A program made the position numbers and the translations under genes. Positions 1 through 5,710 of a DNA stretch of 8,075 nt are shown here, piece by piece. Numbering within the stretch: position 1 is the stretch's first letter; each line of letters starts with the position of its first letter. Under the pieces are notes generated by a model that saw only the letters and a list, made by a program, of their open reading frames with translations, made no database searches and was not told the origin of the DNA. Source of the stretch: Candidatus Methanophagales archaeon (GTDB lineage Archaea; Halobacteriota; Syntropharchaeia; Alkanophagales; Methanospirareceae); the NCBI GenBank assembly GCA_014061035.1, contig JACGMN010000090.1, positions 1 through 8,075 of the forward strand, read 5' to 3'.

Positions 1-55
1 CTTTTCTTGATTAAATAGAATATCTAAATCAAAATAAAACAAAAGATGGAAAAAA

Positions 56-359
56 ATGCCAGAAAGGAGTAAGGACTGGATAAATCAAGCGGAAAAGGAT
101 TTAAAAGCAGTTGAAGAGCTGATGAAAGGCGAATTTTTTGAATGATCATGCTTCATTGCCCAGCAAGCGGCGGAAAAAGCAGTTAAAGCGGCATTTCAGG
201 AATTAAACGCGGTCGCATGGGGACATTCTATCTCTGATCTCATGAGAATTCTCTCAAAGAAAGTGGTGGTGAATGAAGAGCTTTTAAATTGTACCAGGAG
301 CCTGGATAAATATTATATATTATATTCCTTATATTCCTACCAGATACCCAAATAGCTTC
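56..359 (+). pseudogene. HEPN-domain protein (HEPN/MNT toxin-antitoxin toxin), broken
   Basis: Reading from the ATG at 56 gives a HEPN-family protein start, MPERSKDWINQAEKDLKAVE, then FIAQQAAEKAVKAAF, then WGHSISDL and LDKYYI, all hallmarks of the small helical HEPN proteins paired with MNT nucleotidyltransferases. Family knowledge: these act as RNases or as toxins neutralised by the MNT partner. The gene is dead in at least three ways. Codon 30 (143-145) is TGA where the family has Trp (FYEW-x-CF). A 16-bp insertion around 317-332 shifts the frame: the expected continuation IPTRYPNSF is found one frame over at 333-359. A TAG follows at once (360-362), and the family's C-terminal part is missing. 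In the original frame a TAG occurs at 353-355. It was probably an antitoxin-linked accessory module now decaying. The identification is firm; the exact end of the remnant is approximate. Confidence 0.8.
317..337 (+). repeat. Tandem 9-bp duplication within the HEPN remnant
   Basis: TTATATTCC occurs twice back to back (320-328 and 329-337), preceded by further TAT-rich sequence. Removing 16 bp (for example 317-332) restores the HEPN signature DKYYIPTRYPNSF in one frame, so the duplication looks like a slippage insertion that broke the gene. Confidence 0.7.
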
Positions 360-361
360 TA

Positions 362-436
362 GCAGAAAAAAGGGCTGTGCCTGGAAGTGACGTGGATATT
401 TTAATCATACTCAAAAGCAATGTTCCGTATATTTAA
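362..436 (+). pseudogene. MNT-type nucleotidyltransferase fragment
   Basis: In the same frame as the ATG at 56, after the TAG at 353-355, the sequence reads AEKRAVPGSDVDILIILKSN before a TAA at 434-436. This matches the active-site segment of minimal nucleotidyltransferases (G-S-R-A-K-G-x-A-x-P-x-SDxDxLVxL, where the two Asp residues bind metal), the usual antitoxin partner of HEPN proteins. The GS-R part before it and everything after the second strand are lost, so only about 25 codons remain. It sits directly at the end of the HEPN remnant, implying that an internal deletion joined the 3' part of the HEPN gene to the 5' part of the MNT gene. The motif is short but distinctive. Confidence 0.6.
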
Positions 437-446
437 AATCCTGATT

Positions 447-466
447 ATCTGCGTTCATCTGCGTCC
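447..466. repeat. Two-copy 10-bp tandem repeat (ATCTGCGTYC)
   Basis: ATCTGCGTTC (447-456) is followed directly by ATCTGCGTCC (457-466) in the short gap between the HEPN/MNT remnant and the 3' end of nifB. No function is visible. Similar ATCTGCGT-type runs are, from memory, scattered in intergenic DNA of many prokaryotes, so this may be part of a dispersed repeat. Confidence 0.6.
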
Positions 467-477
467 GATCATAAAAT

Positions 478-1395
478 TTATGTATCCTCTCCAAGCTTTC
501 CGATAGCGTCAGCACGGCATTGCCGGCAGTGTGTCATCTGTCGCGTGTATTCTCTGCATTTCTTCTGCATCTCTCTCTTCTCCCGCGATGTCGGCGGTGT
601 AATATCTGCGAATTTGTATTGCGGGATGAGCGGCATGATATTCTGCTGATAAACGCCTATCTCTCCTACCGTCCTTGCTATCTCAATAATATGCTTATCG
701 TTCACCGAGGGAATATATACCGTATTCACTTTTACTAAAATCTTCCGCTTCACACTCTCTCGAATTCCTTCTAACTGGTTCTTTATCAATAACTCAGCCG
801 CTTCCTTTCCTCTATATCTCTTGCCGCGGTAATCGATGAACGAATATATCTTCTTGCCTATCTCCGCGTCAACTGCATTGAGAGTGACGGTTATTGTACC
901 GATCCCCAACTCTTCAATATCTGCAATCCGATCTGGTAGGAGCAATCCATTAGTGCTAATGCATAACAGTAGACGCGGAAACTCATCCTTTATTAGCTGG
1001 AAAGTCTCAAAAGTATCCTCATTGTATAATGGCTCACCAGGTCCCGCAACTGCGGCAACTTTAATGTACTGCACCTTTTCAAGCACTCCTCTTAATAGTT
1101 CTAACGCTTCCTGCGGTCTGAGCACCTTGCTTGTCACGCCTGGTCGCGATTCATTTACGCAGTCGAATTTCCGTATACAGTAATTACATTGTATGTTACA
1201 CATCGGAGCCACGGCGAGATGTATTCTACCGAATAAATGACTTGCGTGTTTACTGTAACAAGGGTGCTTTTGAACCTTTCTAAACTGTGCAGGGTCCCAG
1301 GGAACTTCCTTGCCTTCTACTTTTGTTACGTGCAGAGGTTCCCGCTCAAGTTCAGGTGCAGGTTCAGGTTCAACAGCCTTCTCTACAAGACACAT
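478..1395 (-). CDS. nifB: NifB-like radical SAM FeMo-cofactor biosynthesis protein
   Basis: NifB joins two 4Fe-4S clusters, inserting carbide from SAM and sulfur, to make NifB-co, the core of the nitrogenase cofactor. The 305-aa protein shows the family pattern throughout: HPCY (44-47), the radical SAM cluster motif C66-x3-C70-x2-C73 within APMCNIQCNYC, RKFDCVNESRPGV (75-87), GPGEPL (118-123, SAM binding), CISTNG (145-150), NIMPLIP (252-258), and the C-terminal CRQCRADAIGKLGED (290-304), whose cysteines hold an additional cluster. Length and lack of a C-terminal NifX domain match the compact archaeal form. The first 35 residues are Glu/Pro-rich and not conserved. The ATG at 1395 has no Shine-Dalgarno and an AT-rich box about 15-35 bp upstream, suggesting a leaderless transcript. 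No other nif gene is in the window, so whether it serves a nitrogenase cannot be told here. Confidence 0.9.
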   Translation of the reverse strand: MCLVEKAVEPEPAPELEREPLHVTKVEGKEVPWDPAQFRKVQKHPCYSKHASHLFGRIHLAVAPMCNIQCNYCIRKFDCVNESRPGVTSKVLRPQEALELLRGVLEKVQYIKVAAVAGPGEPLYNEDTFETFQLIKDEFPRLLLCISTNGLLLPDRIADIEELGIGTITVTLNAVDAEIGKKIYSFIDYRGKRYRGKEAAELLIKNQLEGIRESVKRKILVKVNTVYIPSVNDKHIIEIARTVGEIGVYQQNIMPLIPQYKFADITPPTSREKREMQKKCREYTRQMTHCRQCRADAIGKLGEDT

Positions 1396-1445
1396 ATTTG
1401 TTTTTATTCTTATATATTTAGATATTTAGATGTTTTTTGGTAAAG
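1396..1445. promoter_or_regulatory. Divergent AT-rich promoter region of nifB and pelA
   Basis: The gap contains CTTATATATTTA (1409-1420) and a tandem ATATTTAG (1414-1421 and 1422-1429). Read rightward, a TATA box near 1411-1418 would start pelA transcription near 1440, giving a leader of about 30 nt. Read leftward, the complementary box near 1410-1427 would place the nifB start at or near its ATG. The boxes are inferred from composition and spacing only. Confidence 0.45.
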
Positions 1446-1463
1446 CTTTTTGCATGCAAAAAG
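1446..1463. promoter_or_regulatory. Perfect 18-bp palindrome before pelA (possible operator)
   Basis: CTTTTTGCATGCAAAAAG is identical to its reverse complement, with no spacer, and lies just upstream of the pelA ATG at 1471. Its right arm overlaps the weak ribosome-binding stretch AAAAGG (1459-1464). A spacer-free palindrome suits a dimeric DNA-binding protein better than an RNA hairpin. The symmetry is a fact of the sequence; the operator role is inference. Confidence 0.45.
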
Positions 1464-1470
1464 GTTTGTA

Positions 1471-2634
1471 ATGAAAATTTTCAAGAAGAAGCTGAAAACA
1501 AGGGTTAGTGGTGCGGGTGCAGCAGAGAAGCGTATCGATATCGGTGAGATTTCTCTGGTACCCGAGTCGTTGGATGACTTATGGCACCTTAAGCACGTGA
1601 TCGAAGCAGGTGACCTCGTATATTCTGTTACGTACAGGCGGATAGACGTGGCGAGAGATAAGGTACGACCAGATAAGGCTGATAAGAAGCCGGTGCGATT
1701 AGGTATAAGAATAGAAGGAATCGAGTTTCACAAATTCTCACGCAGGTTACGTATAAAAGGAATGATCGAGGAAGGTCCAGATACTGAACTGGGCGCTTAT
1801 CATACTTTTAATATCGAACCCGGTGTAAATCTTTCAGTAGTGAAGGAATGGAAAGAGCATCAGTTGAAGAGGCTACGAGAAGCGGAAAAAGCGGTTGCCA
1901 CGCCTGATCTGCTCGTAGTAACTATAGAGGACGGCGAGGCAATTGCAGGAGTCATACGCCAGTATGGCGTGGATGAGCTGTTTTCAATACGGTATGGTTC
2001 TGGCAAAGGCTTGGAACGCATAGGAGATGGTAAAACAGATTTTTTTTATGACCTGTTGAAGCATCTGAAAAACTCGTTTCATGCAACTAATGCGGAAGCA
2101 ATTATCATTGCAGGTCCGGGCTTTATAAAAGACGATTTCTTCTCGTTCCTGAAGATGCAGGATGTGGAGTTAGCGAAACGGACGAGAAAAGAGCAGACTT
2201 CTTCAATCGGTGTCTCAGGATTCTTAGAAGTATTGAAACGTGGCGCAGTAGAACGGATCAAAAAGGAGGACCGGCTTACGAAAGAAGTGCGGCTGTTGGA
2301 TCGGTTGATGGAAGAGATAAGCAAAGAGGATGAGAATGGGGGGAAGGCGGTATACGGGACGGAAGAGGTTAAAAAAGCGTTAGAGTATGGGTGTGTTGAG
2401 ACGTTGCTGGTCAGTGATGAGAAGCTTATGAAGAGAATGACAATGAAGAACGTGAGTAAGGCAGGCGACGGCGGAAGCGCAGAAGAAGAAGGGGAGATAG
2501 ACCGCATGCTCGAAGAGGCAGAGCGGAAACGCGGCAGCGTAGTGATCTTCAGCACGGAGTTCGAGCCCGGGAAGCGGCTTAGTGCATTGGGCGGAATTGC
2601 TGCGATATTGAGATTCAGGTATTCGTATTCGTAA
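1471..2634 (+). CDS. pelA: Pelota (aPelota), mRNA surveillance and ribosome rescue factor
   Basis: Archaeal pelota, an eRF1 paralogue lacking the GGQ peptide-release motif, enters the A site of stalled ribosomes and, with aEF1A and ABCE1, splits them. From the ATG at 1471 the protein has 387 residues. Domain 1 has SLDDLWHLKHVIEAGDLVY (33-51), VRLGIRIEGIEFHKFS (75-90) and the GPD...LGAYHTFNIEPG stretch (102-118). Domain 2 begins near 145 (LLVVTIEDGEA) and contains IIIAGPGFIKDDF (211-223) and GFLEVLKRGAVERI (250-263). Domain 3 has AVYGTEEVKKALEYGCVETLLVSD and ends ALGGIAAILRF (372-382). It is longer than the usual roughly 350 aa because of a Gly/Ala-rich insert near residues 10-25 and a Gly/Glu-rich one near 325-345. 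An in-frame TTG at 1450 would add seven residues, but it falls inside the palindrome. ATG 1471, preceded by AAAAGG, fits known N-termini (MKI...). It converges with archease, 8 bp away. Confidence 0.93.
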   Translation: MKIFKKKLKTRVSGAGAAEKRIDIGEISLVPESLDDLWHLKHVIEAGDLVYSVTYRRIDVARDKVRPDKADKKPVRLGIRIEGIEFHKFSRRLRIKGMIEEGPDTELGAYHTFNIEPGVNLSVVKEWKEHQLKRLREAEKAVATPDLLVVTIEDGEAIAGVIRQYGVDELFSIRYGSGKGLERIGDGKTDFFYDLLKHLKNSFHATNAEAIIIAGPGFIKDDFFSFLKMQDVELAKRTRKEQTSSIGVSGFLEVLKRGAVERIKKEDRLTKEVRLLDRLMEEISKEDENGGKAVYGTEEVKKALEYGCVETLLVSDEKLMKRMTMKNVSKAGDGGSAEEEGEIDRMLEEAERKRGSVVIFSTEFEPGKRLSALGGIAAILRFRYSYS

Positions 2635-2642
2635 TACCAAAA

Positions 2643-3086
2643 TTAAACATCGAGTACAACCTGTGCGTGCCAAATCTCGTTCTTCTTCACTTCCATCATA
2701 TTATATGTAACGGCTTTTATTATTATGCCTGATTCATGCTTCGCGGGATCGAATTTTCCGCCTCTGCACGTCCCTTTTATACTGAACTCTGGCTCGTTCG
2801 CGTTTATAATTATATCGAAGCTTTTCATAACGAGCGATTCGGCATCGAATAAAAATATCAGCTCGTTTAACCAATCAAGGATCAAACTGTACAAATCTTC
2901 TGCATTTACCGCTATTTTTCGTTCCTCCGCTTCTTCTATCGCTTCTACGTCGGTCATGAAACTGTACATAGCGAACGCGGCATTGACAAAGAGCTCTTTT
3001 AACGTAGCACCATAAGCTTCGAATCCCACATCCGCGGGATGCTCGATATACCTGTATTTTACCTTATCTTCCTGTTCCTCTTCCAT
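2643..3086 (-). CDS. Archease (activator of the RtcB tRNA ligase)
   Basis: Archease is a small metal-binding protein that speeds the guanylylation and turnover of RtcB, the ligase joining tRNA exons after intron removal. The 147-aa protein shows the family in order: YIEHPADVGFEAYG (13-26, with conserved His16 and Asp19), LKELFVNAAFAMY (29-41), LILDWLNELIFLFD (68-81), FDPAKHESGIIIKAVTYNMMEV (112-133, conserved His and Lys-Ala-Val-Thr-Tyr), and a C-terminal VVLDV whose Asp146 corresponds to the family's terminal metal ligand. Length is normal. It is the last gene of the three-gene minus-strand operon: its ATG follows the isomerase TAG with no intervening base, so translation is likely coupled. 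RtcB itself is not in the window. The pairing with sugar genes is not an obvious functional one. Confidence 0.92.
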   Translation of the reverse strand: MEEEQEDKVKYRYIEHPADVGFEAYGATLKELFVNAAFAMYSFMTDVEAIEEAEERKIAVNAEDLYSLILDWLNELIFLFDAESLVMKSFDIIINANEPEFSIKGTCRGGKFDPAKHESGIIIKAVTYNMMEVKKNEIWHAQVVLDV

Positions 3087-4127
3087 CTACTCTAAATCTA
3101 AAAAATCAGTACAGATAACTTTTCCAAGACCCTTTAAATTGATCATATCAATAGATGCCGGCACCACTACCGTATCCTGTGGCACTAACACGATCTTATT
3201 TTTGTATTTGTATTTCTTTGATCGCGACTTTACCGTAACCTGCCCATCTACACAGGTAAGCACCCGGAGCATTCCACCTGTAGCTGTACCTGTGCCAGTA
3301 CCTGTACCTGTACCAGTACTAACGTTTACTTCGCCTCCTTGATCGCATCGAACCTCAAGAAGCTTTAATGTGAAATGCGTACCGCGTAAGAGCAGGTATT
3401 CCGTAATTTCACGCTCTGCACGTAGAATTTCACGCTCTTTCTTCAAGTCTACTCCGAGCCCATCTTCGTTTAACTTCAACACGTTCATAGCATCCTTCAT
3501 CTGTAGTTCTCTTCTACTGCCATAATCGTATATCCTGAAGGTTCGCTCAGATGCAGTGCTGACCTCATATACCTCTATCCCGGCACCTAACGCGTGAATA
3601 ACACCTGCTGGAATGCTGTACGTACCGCCAACGCGTGCATCAAATACGTGCAAGTGAGAAAGAACCGTTCCAGTCATAGCAGCTTCGCTAAAGTCTTCTT
3701 TACTTATAACATCCCCAGAGTCAAAGCCGAGATAAATTTTTGCTCCACGTGCTGCCTCGAGTACGTACCACGCCTCCTCTTTACCAAAAAGATCACCGAT
3801 CGAATTTGCATACGCATCGTCTGGATGAACCTGCACGGAGAGATTCTTATCTGCTTTTAATATCTTTACAATCAGTGGGAATATCGTTCTCGCAGGAGTT
3901 ATAGCCGTAACCCCTAAAATCTGGGCTGGGAACAAGAAAGTTAAGTCATCAAGCGTGAATCTAAGTTCTTGTTCTTGTCCTTGATCAATTGCCAGTTCCA
4001 GTTCAGCATAATTCCGTGATGATGCACACCAAAGCTCGTAACCCCACGGCTTAATCTCAGTGAACTGCTTAATCTTAAACGGTCGTTCAACAGCGGTCTT
4101 CAACTCTTCATTCATTACCATTACCAT
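3087..4127 (-). CDS. manA: Class I mannose-6-phosphate isomerase (cupin)
   Basis: Interconverts fructose-6-P and mannose-6-P in the cytoplasm, the entry to GDP-mannose and related sugars. Numbering from the ATG at 4127 (346 aa), the class I signatures are KPWGYELW (26-33), FPLIVKILKADKNLSVQVHPDD (83-104), GKEEAWYVLEA (115-125), a PAGVIHALGAG stretch (173-183) and SERTFRIYDYG (193-203). The four zinc ligands are visible as Gln99, His101, Glu118 and His178, with the catalytic Arg198. A (Thr-Gly)n linker at about 271-281 separates the catalytic part from a small C-terminal barrel. Several starts lie close together (TTG 4130, ATG 4127, 4121, 4115) within GGTAAT repeats, all overlapping the end of the upstream nucleotidyltransferase gene, so the exact start is uncertain. 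The overlap and the immediately adjoining archease gene indicate one transcript. Preference for mannose over another hexose phosphate is inferred from family. Confidence 0.87.
   Translation of the reverse strand: MVMVMNEELKTAVERPFKIKQFTEIKPWGYELWCASSRNYAELELAIDQGQEQELRFTLDDLTFLFPAQILGVTAITPARTIFPLIVKILKADKNLSVQVHPDDAYANSIGDLFGKEEAWYVLEAARGAKIYLGFDSGDVISKEDFSEAAMTGTVLSHLHVFDARVGGTYSIPAGVIHALGAGIEVYEVSTASERTFRIYDYGSRRELQMKDAMNVLKLNEDGLGVDLKKEREILRAEREITEYLLLRGTHFTLKLLEVRCDQGGEVNVSTGTGTGTGTGTATGGMLRVLTCVDGQVTVKSRSKKYKYKNKIVLVPQDTVVVPASIDMINLKGLGKVICTDFLDLE
3276..3317. repeat. Hexanucleotide tandem repeat (ACCTGT)7, coding for Thr-Gly linker
   Basis: Seven consecutive 6-bp units follow ACCTGT with changes in three of them (AGCTGT, GCCAGT, ACCAGT). 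On the coding (minus) strand these give alternating Thr-Gly in the isomerase. Units of six keep the frame, so copy-number change alters linker length only. Confidence 0.85.
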
Positions 4128-5619
4128 CAATCAATCTCTTACTCTTAGCTACAGTTGCAGTCTCAAACCGTTTCTTCGTATCCTCTTTCTCGTCTGCTGA
4201 GACACTTTTCAGCATCTCGGCAACCTCACTCAGAGCAAACTCGTTTCCAGGAAGGCATGTGTTCCACCACTTCTCTTTACTCTCTTTCTCTGCACCAATC
4301 CGCATCGTGAGCCGTATTTTCCCCTTTACTGGATGGAATACATCCACAACGAAGCAATCCTCGACTTCGAGCTCTGCATCATCAACCACGTTATAAATGA
4401 CACATCGTTTACCCTTTATCCTGTTCAACGTTGAGTTGATTACACAAGCCTCTTCGAGTTCTGCGTATCTCGCTACTGAATTTACGATAACACTATTCCT
4501 CACCACCCCGGCCTCGAATGATACAAATAGACTATCGTAGATGGAAGACGAGACCGAAACGCCACAGCCGGCTGCTGTAGCTGTAACAGGAGAGATGTCA
4601 AAGTCTAAACCTAAGAATTCACGCAGTCTACACGCTGCTTCGTCATCGTCCAAAAGTTTCATCACACTTTTGTAATAACTCTCATTCGTCCCAAAATCCA
4701 CCCAGATTGTCCTATCGCTTAACGGATAGCTTCTTATCAGTGCGGAAGAAGAAGAAGAAGAAGAAGAAAGATGTGGTACGAGAGACGAGAGCTCAGTCTT
4801 TACCCTATCTGCTCGCTCAAGGAGCCATAGGCTGGTCTCGTACTCGGGCGCAATCCATGACTGCCACAGCTCATCAGAATTAAATTTTCCTTCTCTCGCA
4901 GCGAGTGCATCGCTGAACGCATGGCGCATACATTCTGCTGCAATGCCGCTCATCGTAAACATTCCCATATTCACCATCACCATCAGGTCACCATTCTCCT
5001 TCTTTGCAATCATCTTTGCCACTTCGTAGCTACGTGAATCCTCGAAATCGAGTAGCTCACAACCTTCTCTCTTAGTTTCCGCCTCAGCCTTCGCAGACCG
5101 GACTATTTGAATACCATAATTGCGAGCAATCTCTGCTGTGAGTTCTGTCTGTAATCCGAAGAGCATGACATGCGTCTTCTGCGCACAGTTCTGTATATCT
5201 TCCGGACTGTCAGCAAATAACAAGAACTGGTCGCCCCACGTAACCATGATGCGAGAAGGAATTGCGAAATCCTGGAACTGCTTTATCACACCTTCGAGTA
5301 TAGTGAGGTTCGGCACTTCGATGAGTGCTTTGTTCTTAACAGTCCTTGTAAGTATGTTCCTTGTTCCCTCTCCCGCGGTATGCACGATAAGAACACTTTT
5401 ACCCTGCTTCACCCCTTCTATAATATCTTTTCCTATCGCTACACTCGCATTCTCTATAGCAAATAGTGTTCCAAGTCCGTTACCAGCACGACCGTTCCAG
5501 GCACTTTCAGAGACTGGCACAATGATTGAGTTCTGAAGCAGATCATCCCTCAACGAAGTGCGTGCCAGCTCTCTGGCGTCTAAATCGTCTGTGACAACAA
5601 TCACGATATAATCGAACAT
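4108..5619 (-). CDS. Sugar-1-phosphate nucleotidyltransferase, GDP-fucose pyrophosphorylase-like
   Basis: Probably activates a hexose-1-phosphate to an NDP-sugar. The order of N-terminal motifs resembles L-fucose-1-phosphate guanylyltransferase (FPGT/fucokinase family): FDYIVIVVTDD (2-12), GRAGNGLGTLFAIENA (43-58), VLIVHTAGEGTRNIL (76-90, the nucleotide-binding loop), KNKALIEVP (95-103) and IMVTWGDQFLLF (124-135, with Asp130 as likely metal ligand). WVDFGTNESYY (306-316) recalls the sugar-binding strand of NDP-sugar pyrophosphorylases. Residues 358-430 carry short hydrophobic repeats (SLFVSFEAGVVRNSVIVNSVA and on) typical of a left-handed beta-helix. Eight serines (285-292) link the two halves. 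The 503-aa protein has no membrane segment. It heads an operon and overlaps the mannose-6-P isomerase, favouring a GDP-mannose-like product. The usual GGxGTRLxPLT loop is altered, so the substrate and even activity are uncertain. The ATG at 5619 has AGGT 8 nt upstream. Confidence 0.6.
   Translation of the reverse strand: MFDYIVIVVTDDLDARELARTSLRDDLLQNSIIVPVSESAWNGRAGNGLGTLFAIENASVAIGKDIIEGVKQGKSVLIVHTAGEGTRNILTRTVKNKALIEVPNLTILEGVIKQFQDFAIPSRIMVTWGDQFLLFADSPEDIQNCAQKTHVMLFGLQTELTAEIARNYGIQIVRSAKAEAETKREGCELLDFEDSRSYEVAKMIAKKENGDLMVMVNMGMFTMSGIAAECMRHAFSDALAAREGKFNSDELWQSWIAPEYETSLWLLERADRVKTELSSLVPHLSSSSSSSSALIRSYPLSDRTIWVDFGTNESYYKSVMKLLDDDEAACRLREFLGLDFDISPVTATAAGCGVSVSSSIYDSLFVSFEAGVVRNSVIVNSVARYAELEEACVINSTLNRIKGKRCVIYNVVDDAELEVEDCFVVDVFHPVKGKIRLTMRIGAEKESKEKWWNTCLPGNEFALSEVAEMLKSVSADEKEDTKKRFETATVAKSKRLIDGNGNE
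4745..4768. repeat. Trinucleotide repeat (GAA)8, coding for polyserine
   Basis: Eight perfect GAA units. On the minus strand they are read as TCT codons, giving most of the run of eight serines (about residues 285-292) in the nucleotidyltransferase. Copy-number change would keep the frame. Confidence 0.9.
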
Positions 5620-5710
5620 TTTAAATTACCTATCTTATCTATTTTAAGTGTGAATCATATTTAAATTTATCACAATTCAATACAATCTCGAAATGATGTG
5701 ATGTGATGAG
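5620..5710. promoter_or_regulatory. Divergent promoter region of the sugar operon and pcc1
   Basis: A 91-bp gap between divergent genes is centred on ATATTTAAATTTAT (5657-5670), which includes the self-complementary ATTTAAAT and can serve as a TATA box in either direction. Rightward it would start transcription near 5690, about 20 nt before the pcc1 ATG. Leftward it would give a start near 5635 and a short leader before the ATG at 5619. A GATG/GTGATG-rich stretch (5693-5711) precedes pcc1 and may act as a weak ribosome-binding site. Confidence 0.45.

Noticed and set aside
1..55. Coding sequence at the left edge
   Set aside because: AT-rich with early stops in the frames read; no protein pattern seen, probably the promoter side of the HEPN remnant.
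143..145. TGA in HEPN as selenocysteine or a reassigned Trp codon
   Set aside because: The family has Trp here, one base from TGA, and all other genes in the window use TGA or TAA/TAG as normal stops (for example pcc1 ends in TGA).
353..355. TAG read through as pyrrolysine in the HEPN/MNT frame
   Set aside because: The frame is already broken by TGA at 143-145 and a 16-bp insertion, and the TAG arises only in the shifted frame, so decay explains it better.
836..1183. 115-aa plus-strand open frame inside nifB
   Set aside because: Opposite strand to conserved nifB motifs; no family resemblance.
1450..1470. TTG at 1450 as the pelA start
   Set aside because: It adds seven residues not typical of pelota, lies inside the palindrome, and ATG 1471 has the better-placed AAAAGG signal.
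2079..2555. 158-aa minus-strand open frame, Ser/Arg-rich
   Set aside because: Antisense to the clearly conserved pelota gene; its Ser-rich composition is the complement of Glu/Lys-rich coding sequence.
3276..3317. Hexamer repeats as a CRISPR array or regulatory iterons
   Set aside because: Units are 6 bp with no spacers and lie inside an open coding frame giving Thr-Gly.
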